Source: an uncultured Kineosporia sp. (GTDB taxonomy: Bacteria > Actinomycetota > Actinomycetes > Actinomycetales > Kineosporiaceae). From it: DNA of 18,309 nucleotides. The notes below the pieces were generated by a model. That model searched no databases. It worked only from the letters and a program-made list of their open reading frames with translations, and was not told the origin of the DNA. This document shows, piece by piece, positions 1-9,460 of the stretch. Location of the stretch: contig CALMAR010000033.1 of the NCBI GenBank assembly GCA_937859855.1, forward strand, positions 1 through 18,309. The letters are read 5' to 3'. Within the stretch, counting starts at the first letter, position 1. Each line of letters starts with the position of its first letter. The position numbers and the translations under genes are program-made.

Positions 1-1
1 G

Positions 2-1528
2 CAGTGGCTGGCTGCGGCGTCGGTGCTGACCCTGGCCGTGGACGCCGTTCTAGCGGCCCTGCACGTGATGGCCGGCGCCCCGGCCGACCTGCAGCTCGGG
101 CTGGCGGTACCGGTGCTGCTGCTGCCGGTCAGCCAGCTGCTGGCGGCTGTGGTGCGGCGGCCGAGGGCGGCCGAGAGCACCCTGATCGAAGCGATCGTGG
201 TGTCCGGCCTGGCCCTGCTGGTGGCCGCCGTCTATCTGGTGATCGTGGCCGGCCTCGGGCACGCCCCGCAGGGCGCAGAGCGGGGCATCTTCCTGTCCAG
301 CCTGCTGGCGGCCGTGCTCGTGGCGGCGCTGGCCCTGCCTGCCCGCCGCCGGCTGACCGAGATCGGGCAAGCGCTGGTCCAGCGCCAGGACCTGCCCGCC
401 GAGGAGGTCCTGACCACCTTCGGCGCCCGGATGAGCCGGGCCGTGCCCATGGACGAGCTGATGCTGCAGCTGGCCGAATCGCTGCGCGCCACCATCGGCC
501 GGGCCGGTGCGGAGATCTGGACCGGCACCGAGGGCGTGCTGAACCGGACGGTGTCGGTGCCGTACCGCCCGGCCGGGCAGATCAGCCTGGGCGAGCGGGA
601 ACGGGTGGTGGTGGGCCGGGCCCGGATCGGTGGCCACAGCTGGGCCTCGGTCTGGCTGCCCGGTATCGCCCAGGACGCGGCGGGCCGGGATCTGCGGGTC
701 GCGCCCGTGGCCCACCTGGGTGACCTGCTCGGGCTGATCGTGGTCCGCCGGCTGCCGGATGCGCCCCCGATCACCGATGACGAGGATCGGCTGCTGGTCG
801 AACTGGCCCGTCAGCTGGGACTGGCCCTGCACAACGTCCGGCTGGACTCCGCCCTGCAGGCATCGCTGGAGCAGCTGGAACACCGCAACGCCGAGCTGCA
901 GGCCTCCCGGCTGCGAATCGTCACCGCGTCCGACACCTCCCGCCAAGCCATCGAACGCAACCTGCACGACGGCGCCCAGCAGCACCTGGTCGCGCTGGCG
1001 GTCAAACTGGGCCTGGCCGAGGCCGTGCTGGCCCAGGATCCCGGGCAGGTCGGGCTCATGCTGCAGGAACTGCGGGCCGATGTGCAGACCACGATCGGGG
1101 AGCTTCGGGAGCTGGCACATGGCATCTATCCGCCGCTACTGCGCGACCGCGGACTGGGCGAGGCGTTGCGGGCGGCGGCCAACCGTTCGCCCCTGCCGTG
1201 CCGGCTGGACGTTGAACTGCCGGGCCGATTCCCGCCGGAGGCGGAGACCGCGGCCTACTTCTGCTGCCTGGAGGCGATCCAGAACGCGGGCAAGCACGCC
1301 GGACCGGAAGCCAAGCTGTCGGTACGGGTCTGGGTCGCGGGAGATCTGCTGGAGTTCGAGGTGGCCGACGATGGTGCTGGGTTCGACGCCAGCGTGGTGC
1401 CCGGGCACGGGTTCGTGAACATGACCGACCGGCTGGGCGCGATCGGGGGCGAACTGGTGGTCGACTCCGCTCCCGGCCGCGGCACCCGGATCGGTGGCCA
1501 GATACCGTCTCGAAGCGTGACAAAGTGA
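2..1528 (+). CDS. Sensor histidine kinase, NarL/DegS type (HisKA_3), 5' partial
   Basis: Membrane sensor kinase of a two-component system, expected to autophosphorylate on His and pass the phosphate to a response regulator. The frame is open to the window edge, so the true start is probably outside; the first GTG inside is at 23. Numbering from that GTG: hydrophobic helices cover roughly residues 1-110, a GAF-like sensory region about 125-270, then a short coiled region. The HisKA_3 phosphoacceptor box is ERNLHDGAQQ (His315, Asp316). The HATPase_c domain has an N-box (EAIQNAGKHA), a G1 box (DDGAGFD) and a G2 region (GHGFVNMTDRLGAIGG). The stop TGA overlaps the next gene's GTG (GTGA at 1525-1528), indicating translational coupling. 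Family is secure; the signal sensed is unknown. Confidence 0.9.
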   Translation, partial: QWLAAASVLTLAVDAVLAALHVMAGAPADLQLGLAVPVLLLPVSQLLAAVVRRPRAAESTLIEAIVVSGLALLVAAVYLVIVAGLGHAPQGAERGIFLSSLLAAVLVAALALPARRRLTEIGQALVQRQDLPAEEVLTTFGARMSRAVPMDELMLQLAESLRATIGRAGAEIWTGTEGVLNRTVSVPYRPAGQISLGERERVVVGRARIGGHSWASVWLPGIAQDAAGRDLRVAPVAHLGDLLGLIVVRRLPDAPPITDDEDRLLVELARQLGLALHNVRLDSALQASLEQLEHRNAELQASRLRIVTASDTSRQAIERNLHDGAQQHLVALAVKLGLAEAVLAQDPGQVGLMLQELRADVQTTIGELRELAHGIYPPLLRDRGLGEALRAAANRSPLPCRLDVELPGRFPPEAETAAYFCCLEAIQNAGKHAGPEAKLSVRVWVAGDLLEFEVADDGAGFDASVVPGHGFVNMTDRLGAIGGELVVDSAPGRGTRIGGQIPSRSVTK

Positions 1529-1905
1529 CCCGGATGAATGGGGCTGGCGGCGTGGGAGTGCTGATCGTGGACGACCAGGCGCCATTCCGGATGGTGGCGC
1601 GCACTCTGGTGGGAATGATCCGTGGCTGGCAGGTGGTGGGGGAGGCCCGCAGCGGCGAGGACGGCGTCGCTCAGGTCGATGCGCTGGCCCCGGGCTTGGT
1701 GCTGATGGACATCAACCTGCCCGGGATCAGTGGGATCGAAGCGACCCGCCAGATCGTCCGCGCGCACCCGGATGTGCAGGTGGTGCTGGTGTCCACCTAT
1801 GCCGAGCCGGACCTGCCGCAGGACGCACACTCCTGTGGCGCGGCCGGCTACATCCGCAAGGACAATCTCACCCCAGCCGGGCTGCGCGACCTGATTGTCG
1901 CCTGA
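1525..1905 (+). CDS. Single-domain (receiver-only) response regulator
   Basis: A CheY-like receiver of 126 aa with no output domain. The acidic pair is Asp16/Asp17, the phosphoacceptor is Asp62 in LVLMDINLP, the Ser/Thr switch is Ser90 (VLVST) and the conserved Lys is Lys112 (GYIRKD). It begins at GTG 1525, overlapping the kinase stop; an in-frame ATG at 1534 is an alternative. The protein ends just after the last receiver helix (LRDLIVA), where NarL-type regulators would continue into a linker and HTH. It is the co-transcribed partner of the upstream kinase. It could be a phosphate sink, an allosteric partner, or a regulator that lost its DNA-binding half; no HTH-like sequence follows in the 30 bases before the convergent gene. 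Confidence 0.85.
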   Translation: MTRMNGAGGVGVLIVDDQAPFRMVARTLVGMIRGWQVVGEARSGEDGVAQVDALAPGLVLMDINLPGISGIEATRQIVRAHPDVQVVLVSTYAEPDLPQDAHSCGAAGYIRKDNLTPAGLRDLIVA

Positions 1906-1934
1906 TCAGGCTCATGTCCATGGTGCGCCCGGAG

Positions 1935-2600
1935 TCAGCCGCGCGCGTTCAGGTACATCAGGACGGCGGTCACCCGGCGGTTGATATCGGGTTCGGCGCT
2001 CAGCCCCAGCTTGGCGAAGAGTGCGTTGATGTGCTTCTCCACCGCCCGCTCGGTCAAGAACAGCGCTTCGGCCACGGCGGCGTTGCTCTTGCCCTGAGCG
2101 ATCTGATCGAGCACATCCCGCTCCCGCGCGGTCAGCGACGTCAGCGGCGAATGCTGATCCCGGATCGACGACGCGACCAGCACCTCGACCACGGCCGGGT
2201 CGATCACCGAGCCGCCGGCCGCGACTGTGCGCACGGCTGCAGCCAGCTGTCCCGGCTCGCTCACCCGATGCTTGAGCAGGTACGCCCGCCCGGCGCTTCC
2301 GCCGTCCAGAAGGGTTCTGGCGTAGGCAGGTTCGGCATACTGCGAGAGCACCACCACACCCACCTGCGGGTCCGAACGGCGCAGCCGGGCGGCCGCCTGG
2401 ATGCCCTCGTCCGAACCGGTGGGTGGCATCCGGACGTCGGTGACCACCACGTCGGGATGGTGGGCGGCGACGGCGTCCAGCAGTTCTGGAAGGTCGGTGC
2501 AGGCGGCCACCACCTCCAGGTCGCTGGTGAGGGCGAGCAGTCGCTGGATGCCCTCCCTGACCAGCAGAGAGTCCTCGGCCACGATCACACGCAGGCTCAC
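1935..2600 (-). CDS. Response regulator, NarL/LuxR family
   Basis: Two-component transcription factor of 221 aa, the usual length for the family. The receiver has Glu9/Asp10, phosphoacceptor Asp55 (VVVTDVRMP), Ser86 and Lys110 (YLLKH). The C-terminal LuxR-type HTH lies at about residues 154-205 and starts LTARERDVLDQIAQGKSN, with the recognition region TERAVEKHINALFAKLGL. It converges on the kinase/receiver pair with 29 bases between stop codons. HisKA_3 kinases normally pair with NarL-type regulators, so this is a plausible DNA-binding output for the neighbouring kinase; that pairing is inferred, not shown. An ATG start at 2600 fits the family N-terminus. Confidence 0.92.
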   Translation of the reverse strand: MSLRVIVAEDSLLVREGIQRLLALTSDLEVVAACTDLPELLDAVAAHHPDVVVTDVRMPPTGSDEGIQAAARLRRSDPQVGVVVLSQYAEPAYARTLLDGGSAGRAYLLKHRVSEPGQLAAAVRTVAAGGSVIDPAVVEVLVASSIRDQHSPLTSLTARERDVLDQIAQGKSNAAVAEALFLTERAVEKHINALFAKLGLSAEPDINRRVTAVLMYLNARG

Positions 2601-2710
2601 TTGAGCAATGTAGAGCGATGGCGTGCCGAGCTCGGCCCAATCCGGCTATGAGCGGTCGCCGGGGCGCCGGAGATGGCGATGTTGCTGGCCGGGGCTGATC
2701 GCCCTGTCCG

Positions 2711-2815
2711 CACCGTCAGCCGCTCACGGTCCCCATCGCGCAATCCCCAAGGAGCAGCTCGCATGCACTATGTCCCGCACCGCAACGCCCAGAGACTCCA
2801 GCGACACGACACTAG
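2711..2815 (-). mobile_element. IS630-type left-end fragment (copy A)
   Basis: A 105-base segment about 90% identical to 3701-3806 in the same orientation; the differences are scattered substitutions and a one-base indel. Read on the minus strand it starts at CTAG next to the stop codon of the 2812-3417 gene and ends at the codons for ERLTV of a transposase N-terminus. Beyond 2710 it loses all similarity to copy B, and no right end is visible before the regulator gene at 2600. It is therefore a solo, truncated insertion-sequence end. The rest of 2601-2710 contains nothing I recognise apart from the presumed upstream region of the regulator gene. Confidence 0.7.
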
Positions 2816-3417
2816 CTTTGCCGGTGTGTTGCCTCGATCTTGGGTTCGCCGTTGGTTGCGGGCAGGTAGGTGACGAGGAGTACGCCGTCGGGGCCGAGCT
2901 GTCTCGATTCGGCAAGCTGGAGGCGCTTGCTCTCGCGCGTCGGCCCGAACAGCCGCTTGCCGTCGCCGAGCACGACCGGAAACACCATCAGGCGCAGCTC
3001 GTCGACGAGGTCGTTGTCGATCAGTGTCTGTGCGAGCTGGAAGCTGCCGTGGACGACGATGTCGCCCTGCACCCTGCGCGAAAGTTCCGCGATTCGCTCG
3101 ACCGGATCGCCGTCGAGCACGTGTGTATTCCACCCAGGGTTTTCAAGCGTCGACGAGACGACGTATTTGGGTAGGGCGTTGAGCAGGTCGGCGAGCTCGC
3201 CCTGCGCCGACGGCCAAAACCGCGCGAATAGGTCGTAGGTAACCCGGCCGAGGAGAAGCGCTGTCGAGTTGCGCATCTCCTGCAGCTTGAATGCCCCGCC
3301 GTCCTCGCCGGAGTCGAACTGGAATTGCCAGCCGCCGCGCTCAAAGCCCTCGACGCCGCCATTGTCCTCGACCACGCCGTCGAGCGTCATGTGCTCTGTC
3401 ACGATGATCCTTCCCAT
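2812..3417 (-). CDS. Dihydrofolate reductase family protein (RibD C-terminal domain)
   Basis: A 201-aa RibD_C/DHFR-fold protein. Family features are the N-terminal strand and loop MGRIIVTEHMTLDGVVE, the LLLGRVTYDLFARFWP block, KYVVSSTLENPGW, the glycine-containing DIVVHGSFQLAQTL nucleotide-binding region and DELRLMVFPVVLGDGKRLF. Members are usually NADPH-dependent reductases, but stand-alone homologues are mostly uncharacterised, so the substrate is unknown; it need not act on folate or riboflavin precursors. The ATG at 3417 follows a good GGGAGG site 7-8 bases upstream. The stop TAG is part of the CTAG at the IS630 copy A boundary, and IS630 copy B lies upstream, so the gene sits on a segment bracketed by IS ends. 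Only the last few residues might have been altered by the insertion. Confidence 0.88.
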   Translation of the reverse strand: MGRIIVTEHMTLDGVVEDNGGVEGFERGGWQFQFDSGEDGGAFKLQEMRNSTALLLGRVTYDLFARFWPSAQGELADLLNALPKYVVSSTLENPGWNTHVLDGDPVERIAELSRRVQGDIVVHGSFQLAQTLIDNDLVDELRLMVFPVVLGDGKRLFGPTRESKRLQLAESRQLGPDGVLLVTYLPATNGEPKIEATHRQS

Positions 3418-3454
3418 CTGCTGCCTCCCTGTTCGTCGCTGATTGATGGTGTGA

Positions 3455-3806
3455 CCGCCACGGCTGCACGCCTTAGTCCTTCCACGCCCGCGCGACGGTG
3501 GCGTGGTCGATCTTCAACTTGGCGGCCAGCAACCGGCTTGACCAGTGAGTCACTCCCAGCCGCTTCGGCGGCGTGATCACCGTCTGCCGGGCTCACGTCC
3601 AGCCGCTCCGCGGTTCCGGTGTGGCTCACCCCGTCCGCGGCCAGCAGCACGATCCGAGCTCGCTGCGCCAACCGGCCTGCACCGTCGACGACCGGGTCCA
3701 CACCGTCAGCCGCTCACGGTCCCCATCGCGCAATCCCACAGGAGCAGCTCGCAGGCCACTATGTCCCGCACCGCAAGGCCCAGAGACTTTAGCGAAACGA
3801 CACTAG
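3455..3806 (-). pseudogene. Decayed IS630-family transposase with its left end (copy B)
   Basis: Read on the minus strand, the terminal region (3806-3701) is followed by transposase codons GDRERLTVWTRSSTVQAG. After a one-base frameshift it continues LAQRARIVLLAADGVSHTG and TAERLDVS, the N-terminal HTH of IS630 transposases. The sequence then jumps to the later block TPPKRLGVTHWSSRLLAAKL and KIDHATVARAWKD, followed by an in-frame TAA where a Tyr codon is usual, and GVQPW. The element therefore carries a frameshift, an internal deletion of some 40-50 codons and a nonsense codon. The DDE catalytic half and right end are missing. Similarity ends near 3455, about 40 bases before the start of the DHFR-family gene. 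It cannot encode an active transposase. Confidence 0.82.
3701..3806 (-). repeat. 105-base direct repeat, second copy (IS630 left end)
   Basis: Partner of the repeat at 2711-2815, about 90% identical. Both copies start at a CTAG supplying the TAG stop codon of a minus-strand gene (stops at 3803-3805 and 2812-2814), then read GTGTCG and continue without a coding gene until the transposase N-terminus. IS630 elements target TA dinucleotides, often within CTAG, which explains the placement. Confidence 0.75.
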
Positions 3807-4423
3807 CGATCCTGCAAGGCGTCCAGCGCGATGGTGAAGGCCATCGCCACCCGCCGGTCGATCACCCGCTGGGTGTCGCCGGTCAGGTCCAGGATGTAGC
3901 GGTCAGTGATGCCGGTGGCTGGGCGGGTGTATTCGCCGACTTGGCTACTGCCCACGCGGATCTCGAAATGGAAGGGGATGAAGAACGGCACGTCTCCGAC
4001 GTAGGGGATGGCTCCCCAGACCCGCCGCAGAATGGCGACCGGCACGCTCTTCTCCCGCGCCGTCGCGACGACGTGGCCAGCTGGATCGAGGATCTGCCAG
4101 GTGGAGCGCAGGAGCGAACTGCCGAAGTCTTTCTTGAGTTGCCCGATCACGGTGCCGTCCGGCAGCAGCACGTCGGCGGCGCCGTGAAATTCGAGGATGT
4201 TCCGCTTCTTGATCCGCAGCACCAGCTCGCGCTGCGACTCATCGACGAAAAAGTTGATCTCTTCACGGATCTTCATCCGCTTCTGCTTGACGAAGCAGAT
4301 CGGCTGGCCAGGAGTACGGCGGTCCGGTCCGAGCATGGATATGTCATAGGTGTTGACCAGCATGGTGAATCGCTGCTTCACGTAGAGCTGATCGACCTCG
4401 GCCAGGCTGTCCAATGTCCCCAT
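3803..4423 (-). CDS. LURP-one-related / scramblase-like protein
   Basis: A 206-aa protein resembling the LURP-one-related (LOR)/phospholipid scramblase fold, a beta-barrel around a C-terminal hydrophobic helix. Features are an N-terminal LYVKQRFTMLVNTYDI, several short beta repeats (FFVDESQRELVLRIKKRN, LLPDGTVIGQLKKDF), a Pro-rich segment (GAIPYVGDVPFFIPFHFEI) and the C-terminal helix RRVAMAFTIALDALQDR. The frame extends to a GTG at 4567, but the family N-terminus matches the ATG at 4423; the 48 extra residues look non-coding. The ribosome site there is weak. Biochemical role in bacteria is unknown. The TAG stop lies in a CTAG used as an IS630 insertion site; the C-terminus looks complete. 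Confidence 0.75.
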   Translation of the reverse strand: MGTLDSLAEVDQLYVKQRFTMLVNTYDISMLGPDRRTPGQPICFVKQKRMKIREEINFFVDESQRELVLRIKKRNILEFHGAADVLLPDGTVIGQLKKDFGSSLLRSTWQILDPAGHVVATAREKSVPVAILRRVWGAIPYVGDVPFFIPFHFEIRVGSSQVGEYTRPATGITDRYILDLTGDTQRVIDRRVAMAFTIALDALQDR

Positions 4424-4581
4424 GCTTCCGCAGCCTAGCCATGGATTCACGCCCTGCGCTGGGCTCTCAACAGGGTCCGGTTCATGTAGCTGGGGGTGCT
4501 CGTCCTTGCTGACCCGGAACTCTTCTCCAGGGTCAAGTAGTTGCTTTCCTCCTCGGTTCCCGTTCACATGACCGGCTCGTG

Positions 4582-5778
4582 CTACCAGGTGGCGGACAGG
4601 GACTCGACCTGTCTTAGCGGGGTGCTTCCGCGGTATCGGGGTGGGCCGGCCAGTTGTAGTTCGGGCAGACGGTTCAGCAGCATCGGCAAGGCGATCCGGG
4701 CGTGCATCCGGGCCAGGGGGGCGCCCAGACAGAAGGTGGCTCCGGCGGAGAACGCCAGGTGCGGGTTGGGGTTTCGGTCCGGGTCGAAGGTGTCCGGGTC
4801 AGGGAAGGCGTCCGGGTCCCGGTTGGCTGCCGAGTAGGCGAGGATCCGTTGGCTGCCAGCCGGGATGTGATGACCGGCCACGGCCACGTCGACCTCGGCG
4901 CGCACACCGGTCAGAGTGATGGGTGAGACGTACCGCAGCATTTCCTCGATGCAGGAGTCCCATCCGGTGGGATCGTCCCGAAGCCGAGCGAGCAGGGCCG
5001 GACGGGTCATCAGCAGGTCCAGTCCGGCGCAGAGCAGGGTAGTGGTGGTCGCGTGACCGGCCAGGATGAAGAAGACGCAGTTGGCGATCATGTCGTGCCG
5101 CAGGCCAGGGTCGTCATCGCCGGCGGCCAGGGTGGAGGCCAGGTCGCCGCGGGGATCACTGGCGCGTCGCTGCAGCAGCTGGCCGAAGTAGGCGAGCATC
5201 TCGGCCGTGGCGGCGTTGGCTGCTACGACCAGTGGGCGCGTGCGCTGTCCGGCGAATCCGCGTCCGAGCGTCGCCATCGAGGTCCGAAGCCACTCCTGAC
5301 GTTCCGGTTCGACTCCGAGCACGTTGGCGATCACGGTGAAGGGCAGCGGTTCAGCGAACTCGCGGGCCAGGTCGCCGCCGTTGCGGGGCTCCAGCTGCGA
5401 CAGCAGCTCCTCGCACCGGTCACTGATCACCGTCTGATAGGCGGTGACCCGGCGGGCGCTGAACAGTCCGGAGAACCGGCGGCGCACCAGGGCGTGGCGT
5501 TCGGGTGGAAGCCGGGGCATGAACCGGGCCAGCAGCTGAATGATCAGGTCCTCAGAGTCCGGGACTCTCGGTGCGACAAGGCGTCTGTCATGCAGTGCCT
5601 CACGAACGAACGCGTAGTTCACGCCAGGAATCTGGGCGTTCTTCAGCACAGTCTGCGGGTCGGACCGTCCCACCGGCCCGAACAAGCCGTCCATCACCGC
5701 CTGCTCCGCCTGCGCCTCCTCCTGCTCGGGCGAGGCCGCCTTCGGCTGGATCGCCTGCGCGGTTTCCTGGTCGCTCAC
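4582..5778 (-). CDS. Cytochrome P450
   Basis: Soluble bacterial class-I P450 haem monooxygenase; no ferredoxin or reductase gene is nearby. From the GTG at 5778 it has 398 aa, the normal length. The I-helix motif is AGHATT (residues 240-245), ExxR is Glu279-Met-Leu-Arg282, and the Cys-ligand loop is FSAGATFCLG with Cys350 as haem ligand, followed by APLARMHAR. Two positions are unusual: the acidic residue normally before the I-helix Thr is Ala, and the His two residues before the ligand Cys is Thr. The frame continues upstream to a GTG at 5835. I prefer 5778 because its GTGA overlaps the stop of the small upstream ORF and gives the family length; GTG 5793 is another option, with an AGGG about 11 bases upstream. 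Substrate unknown. Confidence 0.92.
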   Translation of the reverse strand: MSDQETAQAIQPKAASPEQEEAQAEQAVMDGLFGPVGRSDPQTVLKNAQIPGVNYAFVREALHDRRLVAPRVPDSEDLIIQLLARFMPRLPPERHALVRRRFSGLFSARRVTAYQTVISDRCEELLSQLEPRNGGDLAREFAEPLPFTVIANVLGVEPERQEWLRTSMATLGRGFAGQRTRPLVVAANAATAEMLAYFGQLLQRRASDPRGDLASTLAAGDDDPGLRHDMIANCVFFILAGHATTTTLLCAGLDLLMTRPALLARLRDDPTGWDSCIEEMLRYVSPITLTGVRAEVDVAVAGHHIPAGSQRILAYSAANRDPDAFPDPDTFDPDRNPNPHLAFSAGATFCLGAPLARMHARIALPMLLNRLPELQLAGPPRYRGSTPLRQVESLSATW

Positions 5779-5972
5779 CCGACCAGTGTCCACATATGCG
5801 CACGCCCTTTCACCACCAGATTTGACCACCGGCACCCGGAGCGCAGCCGGTCGGTGAACGCGAGGTCTCCTACCTCAGCATCGCTCAGCAGGTTCACCAG
5901 CACGTCCATGCCTGCGATCGAAGGGCCCTGCAGCTCGTCCGCCAGCCAATCACCGCCACGCGGACGGGCCAT
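5775..5972 (-). pseudogene. N-terminal fragment of a tyrosine-phosphatase-like protein
   Basis: An open frame of 65 codons starting ATG 5972, preceded by AGGACG. Residues 1-38 (MARPRGGDWLADELQG then AGMDVLVNLLSDAEVGDL) resemble the start of actinobacterial dual-specificity/tyrosine phosphatase-like proteins of about 150-180 aa. After that the resemblance stops, and there is no CxxxxxR catalytic loop. Its stop TGA overlaps the P450 GTG (GTGA at 5775-5778), so it could act as a leader frame for P450 translation. I call it a truncated gene remnant; a genuine small protein cannot be excluded. The similarity is from memory of the family. Confidence 0.5.
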
Positions 5973-6070
5973 GGTGTGCAGTCGTCCTGGCCCGGAGCGA
6001 GCGACGGTGAACAGCTCAGGTGGCCTGGGATTCAGAATGGGGTGCTGACTGCATTGATGCTGTTCGGGGG

Positions 6071-6144
6071 TGGCCAGGGGCGGGGTCGAACCGCCGACCT
6101 TCCGATTTTCAGTCGGACGCTCGTACCAACTGAGCTACCTGGCC
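6071..6144 (-). tRNA. tRNA-Phe (GAA)
   Basis: A complete cloverleaf on the minus strand. The acceptor GGCCAGG pairs with CCTGGCC, the discriminator base is A, the D-arm begins GCTCAGTTGGTA, the anticodon arm is TCCGA-CTGAAAA-TCGGA with anticodon GAA, and the T-arm is GGCGG-TTCGACC-CCGCC. CCA is not fully encoded (ACC follows the stem). Confidence 0.96.
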
Positions 6145-6153
6145 AGAAACGGT

Positions 6154-6171
6154 CCCAGTGCGAGCACTGGG
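6154..6171. other. Perfect hairpin in the tRNA-Asp/tRNA-Phe spacer
   Basis: CCCAGTGC and GCACTGGG form a perfect 8-bp inverted repeat around a 2-base centre, in the 33-base spacer between the two tRNAs. In a polycistronic precursor it would fold between the 3' end of tRNA-Asp and the 5' end of tRNA-Phe. It has no U-tract, so a processing or structural role is more likely than termination. Confidence 0.5.
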
Positions 6172-6177
6172 CCGCCG

Positions 6178-6251
6178 CGACCCTGACGGGACTTGAACCC
6201 GCGACCTCCGCCTTGACAGGGCGGCGCGCTAACCAACTGCGCTACAGGGCC
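6178..6251 (-). tRNA. tRNA-Asp (GTC)
   Basis: A complete cloverleaf on the minus strand. The acceptor GGCCCTG pairs with CAGGGTC (one G-T pair), the discriminator base is G as usual for Asp, the anticodon arm is CCGCC-CTGTCAA-GGCGG with anticodon GTC, and the T-arm is GCGGG-TTCAAGT-CCCGT. It lies 33 bases upstream of tRNA-Phe in the same orientation and is probably co-transcribed with it. Confidence 0.96.
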
Positions 6252-6659
6252 TTGCTGCGCACGAACCGAAGCCGGCCAATGCGTCCACCCAACTTGGCAG
6301 GACGTGGACACTCACGTCGCGTCAAGGGTGCGCCGGTAAGTGTAGCGGAGGCGCGGACCGCAACCGGACGGACAGGACACCGCTGTATCAAGAACGGGTC
6401 CTGAGCTGCAACTTCGAGCCTGACTGGCACCGCGGAGTGCTGTGGTAGCGGCGCTGCGTCTGGTCGAGCCACGCCGTTGGCCCGCCGATCAGGTCCGGTC
6501 GCGGGGGCCGCCCGCGGGCACGTCTGGCAGCTGCGTGTGCTGTGGCTGCCTCGCCTGCCAACCGTCTGAACGCGTCGTAGAAGCCGTCGCCAAGCCTGTA
6601 AGTGGCCGAGATTCAACCGTAGTGATTGCCTGGCTCGTTTCGCCGGCCTGAGTACGGGT
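6252..6659. other. Gene-free stretch upstream of tRNA-Asp
   Basis: About 400 bases with no convincing coding sequence on either strand. Reading toward tRNA-Asp (minus strand), the hexamer TACACT (complement of 6339-6344) could be a -10 element about 90 bases before the tRNA, but no good -35 precedes it. No copy of a tRNA 3' end that would mark an attachment site was found by eye. The left boundary of the block separating tRNA-Asp from tRNA-Glu should lie here. Confidence 0.35.
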
Positions 6660-7189
6660 ATACCAACTCGTGCAGGCGTCGTAGTTATGATTGCTACCAC
6701 TCTCAGTCCGGCAAACCTGCGCCCGATAACCAGTGCCGCCAGTGTCCATTACGATCCACACGGTAACGTCACCGCTGGGGCAGCTACCTTGATAAGTATC
6801 CTTGTAATGCGATGTATAAGATTGCCAACCGGCTGAAGGGGAGTATTCCTGCACCCGCAGCCGGCCGAACTGCCGCCATTACATGCACCGCTCGAGCTGA
6901 CACCATTGGTATATGCATGAACGCGGACCCAGAACGCATGACAGCCGGGTGAATAATGGAGTTGGGCGTCATCCCAGCGGTCAGACGGGTGGACGTAGGT
7001 GATGGTGCTGACGTTCGGGTCCTTGTCGCATCCGGCCGAGTGCGGGTCCTTGCCATTGCAACCGGAATAGGTGCGGGAGGGGGCCCAAGCCGCCTGGGCC
7101 GAGGTAGCAGGGATTAGAACGCCGAAGGCCAACTAAAGCAAGATACTCGCGAATAGTATTCCAAGGCGACGTGCGGTAAACGGTTGGTG
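6660..7189 (-). pseudogene. Decayed secreted DUF2690-like protein
   Basis: The minus strand encodes pieces of a small exported protein in two frames. The first gives a signal-peptide-like stretch TARRLGILFASILL, an in-frame TAG (complement of 7133-7135), LAFGVLIPATSAQA, then the mature start. It continues YSGCNGKDPHSAGCDKDP, LHYSPGCHAFWVRVHAY and SGACNGG. Near 6876 a one-base shift moves the frame, and the protein resumes FGRLRVQEYSPSAGWQSY and onward to YDACTSWY at about 6660. The CNGKDP..GC..D and YSPxCxAxWxRV pattern matches DUF2690-type secreted actinobacterial proteins, whose function is unknown. A nonsense codon plus a frameshift indicate a pseudogene, unless the frameshift is a sequencing error. 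The start codon cannot be placed. Confidence 0.55.
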
Positions 7190-9362
<2,173 letters not shown>

Positions 9363-9460
9363 CCCCAGCGATGGCGGTGAGCACATCGTCCCGACATGGC
9401 GGCTGCCGCAATCCCGAAACCCACGACTCAGAGCCGGTGTTCGCGACCTAACCAGTTCGG

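Noticed and set aside
50..1120. Long minus-strand open frame of 356 codons antiparallel to the histidine kinase
   Set aside because: Gln/Gly/Pro/His-rich translation with no domain; typical antisense shadow of a high-GC gene that has clear kinase motifs on the plus strand.
2711..3806. Integron-like cassette array, because two genes in a row are each followed by the same 105-base repeat
   Set aside because: The repeat lacks attC core and inverse-core boxes, and copy B reads directly into an IS630 transposase remnant, so it is an insertion-sequence end.
9363..9460. Attachment site next to the tRNA-Glu 3' end
   Set aside because: By eye there is no second copy of the tRNA-Glu 3' sequence at the other end of the block; a computed repeat search would be needed.
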